DNA from: a virus
Virus record (IMG/VR): IMGVR_UViG_3300027759_000045
Span: 124,001 to 188,000 of that record
DNA length: 64,000 bases
Strand: one strand, 5' to 3'
Shown: one piece after another, positions 7,480 through 16,673 of the stretch
Layout of the letters: the number at the start of each line of letters is the position of its first letter
Numbering within the stretch: the stretch's first letter is position 1
Position numbers and translations under genes: made by a program
The notes under the pieces: model-generated
Databases searched by the model: none
What the model was told of the DNA's origin: nothing
What the model saw: only the letters and a program-made list of their open reading frames with translations

Positions 7480-10279
7480 ACGCATAACTGGCCAACCAAG
7501 ACCACTCATAGCTCTTCTTCAAGTCTGCAAAGTTGCCGGCTACTTGGTCGTAGTATTCCACAGCATCTTCGGCGCCCCATTGACTCCATTCGGCATTTTT
7601 AGCTTCACCAGCATTGCTGAGCCACATGTTAAGTCTGTATTCACTTTCGACATCGGGTAAACTGGCTTTTAATTTAAGAACTTCACGGAATGCAGTGCGC
7701 CAAGCTGTCCAAGGTGTTTCATTATAATTGGCTACACCACTAAGCACGGGCACAACTTCGTGCGGTTGATCTAATGTAAAGTCCAATCCTGCTCCAGTAT
7801 TCTTCAACACCATTTTTTTGTTGTAGGCAATCATGGCTTGGTGACCATATGTTAATCCATTTACAGGATTGTATGCGTGGAAGATATAGTGTTTGGGTTG
7901 TTGCATACGATCAGGTTGCCAGGTCCAATCAAACATTTGATTCACTTCTAGCTTGGCAAACACAGCAAAGAACCAAGGCGTGGTGCTGGCTCTAGCAGCC
8001 GCATGATACGCTGCCACTCGTCCATTTACACCTTCTACCACATGAACGCGGTTTGTGTACCTTGACTCGTTGGCCAGATATATTGTCATCTGCAAATAAT
8101 TAGATCCAGCATTAGGTTCGCCATTGCTGATAAACACAATGTCCAATGGTTGATCTGTTAACTTGCGATGTGTTCGATCTATGTGTGTGTAGTCATACAA
8201 CTGTGTGCGAATGTCACCTACTGCTACTCTCGGCACAATTACACTAGTGGCACCTGAACTTAGTGGCACAATAGTTTTGGTCTCTTTGCGCCACAAAGGC
8301 ACAGTAAACACATCAGAGCACACAGTGTCTACAGTGGTAAATGTGGCCAATGGACCCGACCATGTTGTGTTTTTAACTACATCAACATGACTGTCTTCTG
8401 TGTGTTGGATCACAGGCATGGGTCTGCGTGGAACACGAATTTTAGGCACATAGTTTACACTGTACCATTCCAGCAGAGCTTTCTTTTCTGCACGAGCCGC
8501 AAATGTAGGAACATGCATATAAAATGTATCTCCAAACTTTTGTTCATTGCTGGCAAATACATGTAGCATGGTACTTTGCCATTTTTCTGGATGCCACGAA
8601 AAGTCAAAGTCTGTGTAGTCACAAATACTGCTACACACCCATACAAACTCATGCTCACCAACAAGACTCTTTGCCAACCGTATCAGAGTATCTCTATAGT
8701 TGTCAAAGTAACGCACCTTCTTTATGGCTCCGGGAACTTGTCCTCCAGCACCATCCAGGTGATCTATTTCAATAACAGGAACTGTGACTGTTTCAATCTT
8801 GATCTCTACATGCTCAAGGTATTTGATTTCTGTTGCGCCTGACACATGATACTGTGGACCACCGGTCTTTTGCCATTGTGTAGCAAACTGATAGATGTAA
8901 GCGGGTTCGCCAGGATCCGGAACCCAAGTGAAGTCCACGTGTTCTTCACGCACACCCTCAGGTAGCACCCACATTGTTTTGTTGGGTAATAGTGCGGCTC
9001 TGGGGTAGTCCATGTACTTGACGGGCAATTCTTGATCCTGGGGCTCAGAACAATAACGCAACATGGGCATTTTCTCTGCAGGCCAGTGTTGATTTCCAAA
9101 CACATATATCATAGGCGGCTCTCCTGGATCGGGCTGCCAAGAGTAGTCGAACTCATAATCATGATGACTGATGTTGTCCCAGTGTAGCTGTGTTTCCGGC
9201 AACTGAGCACGTGGGTAATCCATGTACTTGTGTTCAGTAGCACCAGGCACAGTGTATGTAACAGTGGGCATGATCTCTGCTGAATGCCACTGATTACCAA
9301 ACACGTAGATGTAGGGTGGATCTCCTGGATCTGGAATCCATGAATAATCCCAGTCGCACTGTTGTATAGTGTGCCACTTGTTGTCTTGCCGTACAGGTAA
9401 TTTAGCCCGGGGATAATCCATGTACTTGCGTTCAGTGGCATGGCCCACACAGTATTCCACTGTGGGCATGATCTCTGCTGTGTGCCATTCATTGCCAAAC
9501 ACATATATGTAATCTGGATCTGTAGGATTGGGTCTCCAACTATGATCAAAGTCAGCAATATCGTGCAACACGCCGAAGTCTGCAGGACTAGATGCTACAG
9601 TAGCCACAATATTATCTACATACTTGATTTCTGTGCTGCCAGGCACTGTATAAACTATAGTAGGTTCTAATACTCCAGGATTCCATTGATTGCCAAACAC
9701 ATACGTATAAGGAGGATCAAAAGGATTTGGTTCCCAAGAATAATCAAACTTGCTCACTGCCAGGTTATGCGCAAACAACTGTGGCTGTGGTAATCTCGTT
9801 GTTTTTAAATCCATGTATTTGCGTTCTGTTGCTCCAGGAACAACATACTCTACACTGGCTTTATATTCAGGCGAGTTCCACTGATTACCAAATACATAGA
9901 TATAAGGTGGCTCTGCTGGATCTGGATGCCAGGACCAATCCCATGCCTCTTGATCTATTGTTTCGTGTATTTTCCATGAATCTTCATTGTTAATTCTATG
10001 CAATACTACATCAGTGTGATAGGTTGTGTCTGTATAACCTGCCGCAGGAACAAGATACGTGCCGGAATCTTTTTGCCACTGACTTGCCCATGCATGTCGT
10101 TGGTGTGCTTGCCAAGGCACAGGTTCCCAAAGAAAATCAAAGCCAGAGTAGTCCGATAAGTAATTTACAAACCAAAAGAAACGTGTGCGACTCTGCTGTT
10201 GTGCTTGTTCAATGGTATCTACTGCCTGCTCATGCGCAAACAAATTGGGCTTTTTTCCAGAATAAAATACATCAAACAT
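7448..10279 (-). CDS. 943-aa repeat protein with glycosyltransferase-like C-terminal part
   Basis: A large soluble protein without signal peptide or membrane segment. Six clear copies of a ~66-residue unit cover residues about 113-500, built on FDxSWxPDPxxPPYIYVFGNQW and then GATExKYMDYPRA. Their W-x-P tryptophans lie at 117, 182, 248, 314, 381 and 452. More distant copies occur at the N-terminus (FDFLWEP, near 48-53), after the array (TDFDFSWHPE) and near the C-terminus (MFDWTWQPD). The part after about 720 (LDIVFISNGEPN, RVHVVEGVNGRVAAYHAA, TAWRTAFREVLK) resembles the glycosyltransferase-like protein at 30134-31060. I recognise the YIYVFGNQW units from phage and metagenome proteins placed with glycosyltransferases, but no repeat function is known. 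The ATG shares bases with the divergent ATG at 10278. Confidence 0.75.
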   Translation of the reverse strand: MFDVFYSGKKPNLFAHEQAVDTIEQAQQQSRTRFFWFVNYLSDYSGFDFLWEPVPWQAHQRHAWASQWQKDSGTYLVPAAGYTDTTYHTDVVLHRINNEDSWKIHETIDQEAWDWSWHPDPAEPPYIYVFGNQWNSPEYKASVEYVVPGATERKYMDLKTTRLPQPQLFAHNLAVSKFDYSWEPNPFDPPYTYVFGNQWNPGVLEPTIVYTVPGSTEIKYVDNIVATVASSPADFGVLHDIADFDHSWRPNPTDPDYIYVFGNEWHTAEIMPTVEYCVGHATERKYMDYPRAKLPVRQDNKWHTIQQCDWDYSWIPDPGDPPYIYVFGNQWHSAEIMPTVTYTVPGATEHKYMDYPRAQLPETQLHWDNISHHDYEFDYSWQPDPGEPPMIYVFGNQHWPAEKMPMLRYCSEPQDQELPVKYMDYPRAALLPNKTMWVLPEGVREEHVDFTWVPDPGEPAYIYQFATQWQKTGGPQYHVSGATEIKYLEHVEIKIETVTVPVIEIDHLDGAGGQVPGAIKKVRYFDNYRDTLIRLAKSLVGEHEFVWVCSSICDYTDFDFSWHPEKWQSTMLHVFASNEQKFGDTFYMHVPTFAARAEKKALLEWYSVNYVPKIRVPRRPMPVIQHTEDSHVDVVKNTTWSGPLATFTTVDTVCSDVFTVPLWRKETKTIVPLSSGATSVIVPRVAVGDIRTQLYDYTHIDRTHRKLTDQPLDIVFISNGEPNAGSNYLQMTIYLANESRYTNRVHVVEGVNGRVAAYHAAARASTTPWFFAVFAKLEVNQMFDWTWQPDRMQQPKHYIFHAYNPVNGLTYGHQAMIAYNKKMVLKNTGAGLDFTLDQPHEVVPVLSGVANYNETPWTAWRTAFREVLKLKASLPDVESEYRLNMWLSNAGEAKNAEWSQWGAEDAVEYYDQVAGNFADLKKSYEWSWLASYAFMRRSLQPDR
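8782..9943 (-). repeat. array of six ~66-residue (about 198-base) coding repeats
   Basis: Within the 943-residue protein, the unit FDYSWxPDPxxPPYIYVFGNQW ... PTVxYxVPGATExKYMDYPRAxLP recurs with conserved-tryptophan spacings of 65, 66, 66, 67 and 71 residues. Copies 3 and 4 are most alike (both have AEIMPTV and KYMDYPRA), so they arose most recently or are kept alike by conversion. The copies are diverged at DNA level. Confidence 0.85.
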
Positions 10280-11393
10280 GATAAGAATAGACGAGATTTA
10301 TAATAATACCTTTTGGCCTTGGTTACATAAAAATAAACCAGGTACGAGATTGTTTTTTTGTGATCCGCCGGGAAGAACCGACCCGGATGCTTTATTTAAC
10401 TTGGGCAGTGATGACATTGTAGAAACCGACTACGTGTGGATGCACGATCAAGAACCGTGTTGGACGGAAGAATATCGGCCATTGTTTGATGATGTAGCAA
10501 GACGGAATACGGACTTGTGGTGGCATCAATACAATCAAGTAAAACCAGAACAATTTGGACATGTTGTTGTAAGCGAGCGCGGCGAGTATGTTGAGCAACT
10601 TTGTGCCGCATATGGATGGAAAAGTCACTATTATTTTTACCATGGGTGGGCTTGTCAAGACTGGTTCCGTGGATATGATAAGTCATTCTTAATTCCTCGT
10701 GCAAGAGATCGTGCGCCCACAAAAACTTTTATGAGTCCCAATCGTATCGTAGGCGGCAAGCGTGATCATCGTGTGTTGTTTTTGTATAATATATTCAAAC
10801 AAGGGTTAGAGCATAATCATATCAGTGTGCCACGAGTATGCCAATACGAAAATGTTGACATAAGTGTTGTGGCCAACAAGTATTGTAACACATATCCAGA
10901 TATTTCGCAAGTGTTTGAAAGTGCCGCTTTACCGAGATTGTTTGAAGGAGAAGAGTCACAACAAATGACCAGTTGTTGGCTAGGCAACTATGCAGAAGCA
11001 CAAGACAGTTTGGTATATGTTCCTACCGAAACTGTATACTTTGGCCGCAGAACACACATAACAGAAAAAACATTTAAAGCAATTGCATTAGAAATGCCAT
11101 TTGCATTGGTTGCACCTGCCCACAGTTTGGAGTATATGCGCAGTTACGGATTTAAAACATTTAATGACATATTTGACGAAAGTTACGACACCGAAACTGA
11201 TGACGTACTGCGTGTAGAAAAGGTTACTCGATTATTAAAAGACTTAGACAATCAAAGTGCGAGAGAACGTCAATCAATACATCGTGCATGTTTACCTATA
11301 GTGGAACACAACTTCCGACACTTTTACATGGGCGGATTAACAAATATATTATGGCCGGAACTAACTGGCATGCTCCATGGCTTACGCAAATAA
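10278..11393 (+). CDS. glycosyltransferase-like protein, TEK-motif family (371 aa)
   Basis: A 371-residue protein whose C-terminal third carries HITEKTFKAIALEMPFALVAPAHSLEYMRSYGFKTF (TEK at 262-264), then DESYD and a final EHN. The x-TEK-x3-A-x3-PF-x-V arrangement recalls the donor-binding C-terminal lobe of GT10-type (fucosyltransferase-like) enzymes, where a YxTEK motif is typical; the assignment is by motif only. Three other window genes share it (11377-12564, 24426-25565, 28490-29449). The N-terminal half has MHDQEP (about 55-60) and WWHQYN, likely acceptor side. Its ATG overlaps the divergent start at 10279 and no clear Shine-Dalgarno is visible. It overlaps the next gene by 17 bases. 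Confidence 0.65.
   Translation: MIRIDEIYNNTFWPWLHKNKPGTRLFFCDPPGRTDPDALFNLGSDDIVETDYVWMHDQEPCWTEEYRPLFDDVARRNTDLWWHQYNQVKPEQFGHVVVSERGEYVEQLCAAYGWKSHYYFYHGWACQDWFRGYDKSFLIPRARDRAPTKTFMSPNRIVGGKRDHRVLFLYNIFKQGLEHNHISVPRVCQYENVDISVVANKYCNTYPDISQVFESAALPRLFEGEESQQMTSCWLGNYAEAQDSLVYVPTETVYFGRRTHITEKTFKAIALEMPFALVAPAHSLEYMRSYGFKTFNDIFDESYDTETDDVLRVEKVTRLLKDLDNQSARERQSIHRACLPIVEHNFRHFYMGGLTNILWPELTGMLHGLRK
10295..10302 (-). promoter_or_regulatory. T4-late-like promoter element TATAAATC for the 943-aa gene
   Basis: On the minus strand TATAAATC lies 15 bases before the ATG at 10279, one base off the T4 late consensus TATAAATA, with spacing like the stronger examples at 35931 and 54751. It lies inside the first codons of the divergent plus-strand gene. 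Single-motif evidence only. Confidence 0.35.
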
Positions 11394-12564
11394 CTTTGTT
11401 GCTGACCGCATAGTTCGTAACAAAGCATATCCAGCACTGGCACGTTGGTCGGCACAGCCATACACCTCTGAGTGGAGACAATTTGTACAGCATTGGCCCA
11501 ACACAGTTCCTGCTGAGTTGTACGAACATTTCAACACACACAGCATAGAGTACAAGTTATCTGACTTTAACAATATCGTTACAGGATCTTACTACACAGT
11601 AGGGCTAGGTTTTTTTAACTTTGATGTTGACTACTTTGCCTTAATGACGGAAGTAGTGCGACGTCAGTTACGCCGCGAAGAACTAACTGTGCTGTTTTAC
11701 TATCACGAAGGCGACAATCCATTCCGTATCCGAGATCGACTAGATGAACTGTGTCAAAATCATTTGCTGCCGCCTAACTGCTACCGGTTTGTCAGTGGCA
11801 ATACAGCAGCCAATGGCATTCCAGGCTTTGCATATTTTCCAGATCACGAACTTCTATACTGGCATCGTAATCAACAAATACCCCCAACACCCGTACACTC
11901 AAATAAACGATTGCGCGACTTTACAGTACTAAGCAGAACACACAAATGGTGGCGTGCCACTGTGATGACAGACTTGCATCGTACAGGGTTGTTGAACAAT
12001 AGTTATTGGAGTTACGGAACTGACGTTGCTACAGACGAAGCCGAAACTGACAATCCTATTGAAGTTGACACTCTTGGAATCAGGACAGATATTGAACAAT
12101 TTTTAAGCAACGGCCCGTACACATGCGACACACTTACACCGGAACAACACAACGATCATCACTTAATAGAAACCAATCATTTCACAGATAGTTACTGTAA
12201 CATCATATTAGAAACACATTTTGATGCAGACGGGTCAGGCGGTGCGTTTTTAACTGAAAAAACATTCAAAGCAATCAAACACGGACAACCTTTTGTTGTG
12301 GTGGGCTGTGCAGGATCCTTGTCTGCATTGCGAGACCTAGGATATCGCACATTCGATCACGTTGTGGACAACAGTTACGATACTATACAAGATAATACTG
12401 AACGTTGGATTGCAGTGCGCAACACAATCACTCAATTAAAGTCGCAAAACTTACACGCCTGGTTTGAATCCTGTCGAAGTGATGTTGAACACAATCAACA
12501 GTTATTTTGTAGCACAAAAGCCGGCAGATTAAATACTCTATTAGAAAGAATACACAATGATTAA
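11377..12564 (+). CDS. glycosyltransferase-like protein, TEK-motif family (395 aa)
   Basis: A 395-residue paralogue of the preceding gene in its C-terminal half: AFLTEKTFKAIKHGQPFVVVG (TEK at 293-295), GSLSALRDLGYRTF, then VVDNSYD and VEHNQ. Before this lies YCNIILETHFDADG, typical of this phage family. The N-terminal half differs from its neighbour (VLFYYHEGDNPF at about 105-116, RFVSGNTAANGIPG), suggesting a different acceptor. No membrane segment or signal peptide, so a cytosolic enzyme working on a soluble or lipid-linked acceptor. It overlaps both neighbours. Activity and sugar are inferred only from the family-like motif. Confidence 0.65.
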   Translation: MAYANNFVADRIVRNKAYPALARWSAQPYTSEWRQFVQHWPNTVPAELYEHFNTHSIEYKLSDFNNIVTGSYYTVGLGFFNFDVDYFALMTEVVRRQLRREELTVLFYYHEGDNPFRIRDRLDELCQNHLLPPNCYRFVSGNTAANGIPGFAYFPDHELLYWHRNQQIPPTPVHSNKRLRDFTVLSRTHKWWRATVMTDLHRTGLLNNSYWSYGTDVATDEAETDNPIEVDTLGIRTDIEQFLSNGPYTCDTLTPEQHNDHHLIETNHFTDSYCNIILETHFDADGSGGAFLTEKTFKAIKHGQPFVVVGCAGSLSALRDLGYRTFDHVVDNSYDTIQDNTERWIAVRNTITQLKSQNLHAWFESCRSDVEHNQQLFCSTKAGRLNTLLERIHND

Positions 12565-13576
12565 TTCCTACACCAGTTGGCAACCCTTAGAAGAAGTTAT
12601 TGTAGGTCGTGCATACAGCCCAGACTACTTTGACTTCATTGAAGATCCGCAAGTGCGTAACCAATTACAACAGATCTTACACGAAACAGAAGAAGATTTA
12701 AATAACTTGCAAAAGACAATTGAAACTTATGGTGCTCGTGTACGTAGACCTAATTTGCCGCCCAAGGATCAATTTGTATGGTGGCAAACAGAAAACGGTG
12801 GTGCACCGCTGCCTCCACTGACTCCGCGTGATTGGCAAATCAGTCTAGGACAAAAGTTACTGCGTGTGTTGCCAATGGAAGAACTGGACGACATTTGTGC
12901 AGAATATGCAGACCAAGTGATCAGTCCACACAACGGTCGCTGGGATGCTGACTGCATTCTTAACCAAGCAAGTGCCAGTTGTATTGTACGTGTAGGGCGT
13001 GACGTATTCTTTGACAACAGTGATTATCTAAAGCCAGAACAAACTCGTTGGATTGTGGACAACTGCTTGGGCCCAGAGTATCGTATACACGAAGCAGTAA
13101 CAGACGGCCACGGCGATGCTGTGTTTGCTATTCTCAAGCCTGGTGTTATCTTGTCCAGCAAGCACGATGTTAACTTAGACTTAGCCAAGGACTTTCCAGG
13201 GTGGGAAGTGCTAAAGATTTGGGACTCAAGTATCTGGGCCGCAATGGAAATAGGCAAGTTCAAATACGAACAAAGTCCCGGAGCATGGTATGTGCAAGGG
13301 CAAACGCCCACACAGGAGTTTACCAAGTTTGTAGACACCTACTTGAACAAGTGGACCGGCTTTGTTGCTGAAACAGTATTTGATGTCAACTGTTTAGTGC
13401 TGGATGAAGAAAATGTTATCTTCAGTGCTTACAATAGAGATGTGTTTGATTTCTGTAAACAGCATCGTATTAATCCTATTATCAGTGAACTGCGTCACAG
13501 TTACTTCTGGGACGGTGGCATCAGTTGTTGTACACAGGATTTGACACGCCGAGGCGGTTTAGAAACATATCTATAA
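12557..13576 (+). CDS. amidinotransferase (glycine/inosamine amidinotransferase-like, pentein fold)
   Basis: The protein opens SYTSWQPLEEVIVGRA, the hallmark N-terminus of arginine:glycine and inosamine-phosphate amidinotransferases, which move the amidino group of arginine to an amine. Catalytic candidates are in place: an Asp in RWDAD (130 or 132), the H-x-D pair H185/D187 in GHGDAVFAILKPGVIL (compare HIDATF in animal glycine amidinotransferase) and the nucleophilic Cys in DGGISCCTQDL (C324, with C325 beside it). The 339-residue length fits. The acceptor is unknown; near an aminotransferase and sugar epimerase, an amino sugar or a modified peptide amine is plausible. It ends with TAATG shared with the next gene. 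Confidence 0.88.
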   Translation: MINSYTSWQPLEEVIVGRAYSPDYFDFIEDPQVRNQLQQILHETEEDLNNLQKTIETYGARVRRPNLPPKDQFVWWQTENGGAPLPPLTPRDWQISLGQKLLRVLPMEELDDICAEYADQVISPHNGRWDADCILNQASASCIVRVGRDVFFDNSDYLKPEQTRWIVDNCLGPEYRIHEAVTDGHGDAVFAILKPGVILSSKHDVNLDLAKDFPGWEVLKIWDSSIWAAMEIGKFKYEQSPGAWYVQGQTPTQEFTKFVDTYLNKWTGFVAETVFDVNCLVLDEENVIFSAYNRDVFDFCKQHRINPIISELRHSYFWDGGISCCTQDLTRRGGLETYL

Positions 13577-14607
13577 TGTTTGTCATTCCAATTGCTAACC
13601 AGCACTCGTACAATTCAATACCGCGTAATGCAGATTTAAAATTAACCATTGACAATCACTGCAATGCGCCCAGTCGCCAATTGGTTATAGACTGGAAAGG
13701 TGATTGTTTTGTATGTGGGTGCGAAGCATGGTTACCGATCAGTGTGGGACAAATTTCAGACTTTGATTCATTGGCCAGTGTATGGAATAGTAATACAGCG
13801 TTGGCATTACAAGCAGATATTGATTCCGGTGCATATACACATTGTGCTGTTGATCGGTGTGGTGTGGTACATGCCAGCAAGATAGACAAAACACACGTGG
13901 TCAGTATCAATGTTGACGAAAGTTGTAACCTACGTTGTCCCAGTTGCAGACCTGCGGCAATAATGATCAACTCAGGTCCCGAATATGATCAAAAACTAGC
14001 ACAGGTACAACACATACGCCGATTGTTAGAAGAGTTTGCAGAGCCCTGTCACATTGTGATGAGTGGCAACGGAGATCCATTGGCCAGTGCTATTATGCGT
14101 CCATTGATACGAGAGTTTCGGCCCGGCCACAATCAAACTATTCGGCTGTTCACCAATGGCCTATTGCTAAAAAAACAACTAGATGATTCTCCTATCCTTG
14201 ATCACATCACACAGTATTTTATCAGCATAGATGCAGGCTCTGCTGGTGTGTATGAACGTGTGAGATTAGGCGGGCAATGGTCTCAATTGATTGCTAACCT
14301 AACTTGGTTGCAAGACACTGCTAAACGTACAGGTGCAGAAGTACTGTTAAAGTTTGTGCTACAACAAGACAACTATCAAGACATGCAGAACTTCTGTCGA
14401 CTATGTGTTGATATGGGCTTTAGTGGTGTTATCAATCGACTAGAAGATTGGGGCACCTGGGCCGATTACGCTGTGCATGATGTGATTGGTAACGCCGAAC
14501 ATACAGATCATCTGGCGGCCATGTATTTCTTAACCAGTGCATACTCAGAGTATGCAGGGCGTATACAGTTTAATCCCAGTCTAGAAGAAATGTGTCATGC
14601 CCAATAG
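13576..14607 (+). CDS. radical SAM protein with N-terminal twitch/half-SPASM region
   Basis: The start is ATG 13576 in the TAATG overlap with the amidinotransferase (343 residues); an upstream in-frame ATG at 13525 is less likely. A cysteine-rich N-terminal region (HCNAP, CFVCGCEAW, then HCAVDRCG) resembles a half-SPASM auxiliary-cluster domain, with the familiar spacing element ASVWNS between. The radical SAM cluster motif follows as CNLRCPSC (about 115-122). The normal GGEP motif is altered to GNGDP in VMSGNGDPLAS. It is separated from the other seven radical SAM genes and lies on the opposite strand, next to the amidinotransferase, suggesting a shared substrate. Reaction unknown. Confidence 0.85.
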   Translation: MFVIPIANQHSYNSIPRNADLKLTIDNHCNAPSRQLVIDWKGDCFVCGCEAWLPISVGQISDFDSLASVWNSNTALALQADIDSGAYTHCAVDRCGVVHASKIDKTHVVSINVDESCNLRCPSCRPAAIMINSGPEYDQKLAQVQHIRRLLEEFAEPCHIVMSGNGDPLASAIMRPLIREFRPGHNQTIRLFTNGLLLKKQLDDSPILDHITQYFISIDAGSAGVYERVRLGGQWSQLIANLTWLQDTAKRTGAEVLLKFVLQQDNYQDMQNFCRLCVDMGFSGVINRLEDWGTWADYAVHDVIGNAEHTDHLAAMYFLTSAYSEYAGRIQFNPSLEEMCHAQ

Positions 14608-15385
14608 ACTCAAAACTTCCGCGGCGGTTATCGTCATTGATGCATGGCCAGATCTGGTTGGCCACTGGCCTTATTCAATGTTAAAAAACCTAACAGAGTT
14701 TATTCAACAAGATTTTGTGAAGTGTATAGTAGTCGCATCTTACTCAGAATACACAGTTCACGGAACAACAGCAACGCCGATAGAGTCGCCAATTTGGCAC
14801 AACAGTCGACAGGTTTTCAATCCCGATCTCAATCCTGCTGTTCCGGCCTACACAGGTTCAGCCTGGTTGGCACAAGAACATGCACAGATAATTTCTAACA
14901 ACCATCATGGCCCTGTTGTAAATCAATTTATACTTCATGATACACCGGTCACTAATCCGGCTGTGTTAACTATGTCTCTTAGACAGGATCAGAAAATGTT
15001 TGCGGCCTGGACTCTGGACCAGGTGGTATATTTGCTCAATTCACAGTATCCCGACGTTGAAAATATATATCTGTGTGGTGGATCATTTGAACAGTGTCTA
15101 TCCAATCGACCGGTGGGGGTGAAATCACTGATGGTTGCAATGAATTTAAATCAGTTTAACAATGTTCAACGTTTATTAATTCCACCTAAATGTGTTTACA
15201 CCGACAGTGGCAAATTATTAAATGATGAATTAGAACTGATCGATCCAAACTGGTATTATAATCAAGTACAAGACTTGATTCATGTACAACTCCGACCGTT
15301 GCGTGAACAAACTACTAGTAAAGATGTTCTGGCAGCATTAGATCTTGAACAGATGGCAACCAACAAGCGGCATGGCTTAGACTAG
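14597..15385 (+). CDS. unknown protein, possibly isochorismatase-like fold (262 aa)
   Basis: A 262-residue protein without a confident family. It opens with a hydrophobic strand ending in Asp (AAVIVIDAWPDL, about 8-19), has a helix-rich middle, and IYLCGGSFEQCLSNRPVG at about 156-173. A first strand ending in D and a later G-x-x-x-x-x-C loop recall cysteine hydrolases of the isochorismatase type; the match is weak and the catalytic Lys is not evident. It overlaps the radical SAM gene by 11 bases and is the last plus-strand gene, meeting the minus-strand cluster 22 bases further on. Treat the fold idea as a guess. Confidence 0.5.
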   Translation: MPNRLKTSAAVIVIDAWPDLVGHWPYSMLKNLTEFIQQDFVKCIVVASYSEYTVHGTTATPIESPIWHNSRQVFNPDLNPAVPAYTGSAWLAQEHAQIISNNHHGPVVNQFILHDTPVTNPAVLTMSLRQDQKMFAAWTLDQVVYLLNSQYPDVENIYLCGGSFEQCLSNRPVGVKSLMVAMNLNQFNNVQRLLIPPKCVYTDSGKLLNDELELIDPNWYYNQVQDLIHVQLRPLREQTTSKDVLAALDLEQMATNKRHGLD

Positions 15386-15407
15386 AAACTAAAAAAGACG
15401 TGGGCTA

Positions 15408-16673
15408 TTATAGGTGTGTCAGCCACGGAAACAACAGTTTCCAATCGGTGCCACGACGGCGATCTATTTCAGTTAGATAAACTTTCAAATCAGCAACACG
15501 TTCTGCGTTGCGCGGTCCTGCCACAATCTGTTTCATAATGCCACGCATGTGTTCTTTAGCACTGACTTCGCTGGGATTGCGTTCTCGCATTGCGGCCAAC
15601 AGACGCTCGAAGTCCTGTTCAAACACACCTGGTCCAAATATGTCTGGAACCATTTCAGGCGGTGTCATTACACTCATGAAACTGTAGCTAATAGGATTCC
15701 ACGGGTTTCGACGATCGTTCCATTCGTTTATCTTTTCTACTAGCTCAGGTGCTGTTTTAATTGTCAATGCCGACACTGCACTGTTCACGCACATCACAAC
15801 CCAGTCTTTATCCAGTAGATATTCCCAGTTTTCTGTCCACTCAGCCAAGTCTAGTCCCCACCGCACATACTCTTCTTGTGGTCCCCAGGCATCTATACTA
15901 CCTGTGATTTGCAATCGTTTTAGTGCGCCAGACTCAACCATCTTGCCAAATCGATCAATGTAGGCTCGGAACTTTTTAGGAGGTACCTTTAGGTTGGTAA
16001 TAATGTTGAATGTGAGTTCGGGATTGGGGTGACTCTCCCAGAAGTCCATGCTGATGTCAAATTCATCCTGGAAGAAAGGCTCGCCGCCTAGTATTTGATA
16101 GTAGCGTATGTGTTTGTAACGATCTTTCTCTTCAAGATAACGCCAAAAGTCTGCTAACATGCGCTCATAGTTGGGATTAGATTGTGTGTTATGCCCAAAG
16201 TTTACATTGCCTTGTGTAAACACACCAAATCGTCGGTTCTCTTCTTCCCATTTTGTACTAAAGTGACTGCCGCAATACAAGCAGGCCATGTTGCATACAT
16301 TGTTGAAATATACTTCTAATATGGTAGGTACAACTTCTAATGTAGCTGGATCTTCAAACAACTCGTGTGGAGTGCGATCTAGGTCATGACGAGCATGCAA
16401 TTGATATTGTCTATCGCTCATGCCGCCGGCTGTTTCAATTTTCTCACAGTATTGACAACCACCCTGTGGCCATTCGCCACGCAACATCATTTGCCTGGCT
16501 TCTATTTTGTTTGGCAGGTTATGAAAACTTTCAAAATTATCCGGAGGTATGGGTTGTTGGTCTGTGCGATGGCAACTGGCACTTGTGCCTTGATTTAAGT
16601 ACACAGTACTCCATGCCCACTTGAGCAAGCATCCTGTGTCTGTTTTGATTGGAAATACTTGTTTATCAGTCAT
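15408..16673 (-). CDS. twitch-domain radical SAM protein (421 aa)
   Basis: Last gene of the long minus-strand operon. The N-terminal twitch region has CLLKWAWSTVYLNQG, SASCHR and GGCQYC (residues about 15-80), the KW/SCH subtype also seen at 23087-24445 and 25549-26949. The radical SAM cluster motif is CNMACLYC (about 140-147), and ILGGEPFF gives the SAM-binding GGEP. The C-terminus, RRGTDWKLLFPWL, resembles the RRGxxFxxxFP ends of the other two of this subtype. Such proteins use SAM and Fe-S clusters to modify peptides or small metabolites; the substrate is unknown. Start overlaps the carbamoyltransferase stop (ATGA). Confidence 0.9.
   Translation of the reverse strand: MTDKQVFPIKTDTGCLLKWAWSTVYLNQGTSASCHRTDQQPIPPDNFESFHNLPNKIEARQMMLRGEWPQGGCQYCEKIETAGGMSDRQYQLHARHDLDRTPHELFEDPATLEVVPTILEVYFNNVCNMACLYCGSHFSTKWEEENRRFGVFTQGNVNFGHNTQSNPNYERMLADFWRYLEEKDRYKHIRYYQILGGEPFFQDEFDISMDFWESHPNPELTFNIITNLKVPPKKFRAYIDRFGKMVESGALKRLQITGSIDAWGPQEEYVRWGLDLAEWTENWEYLLDKDWVVMCVNSAVSALTIKTAPELVEKINEWNDRRNPWNPISYSFMSVMTPPEMVPDIFGPGVFEQDFERLLAAMRERNPSEVSAKEHMRGIMKQIVAGPRNAERVADLKVYLTEIDRRRGTDWKLLFPWLTHL

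Noticed and set aside
15386-15407. Possible terminator between the convergent ends
   Set aside because: The 22-base gap has an A-run but no stem of useful length.
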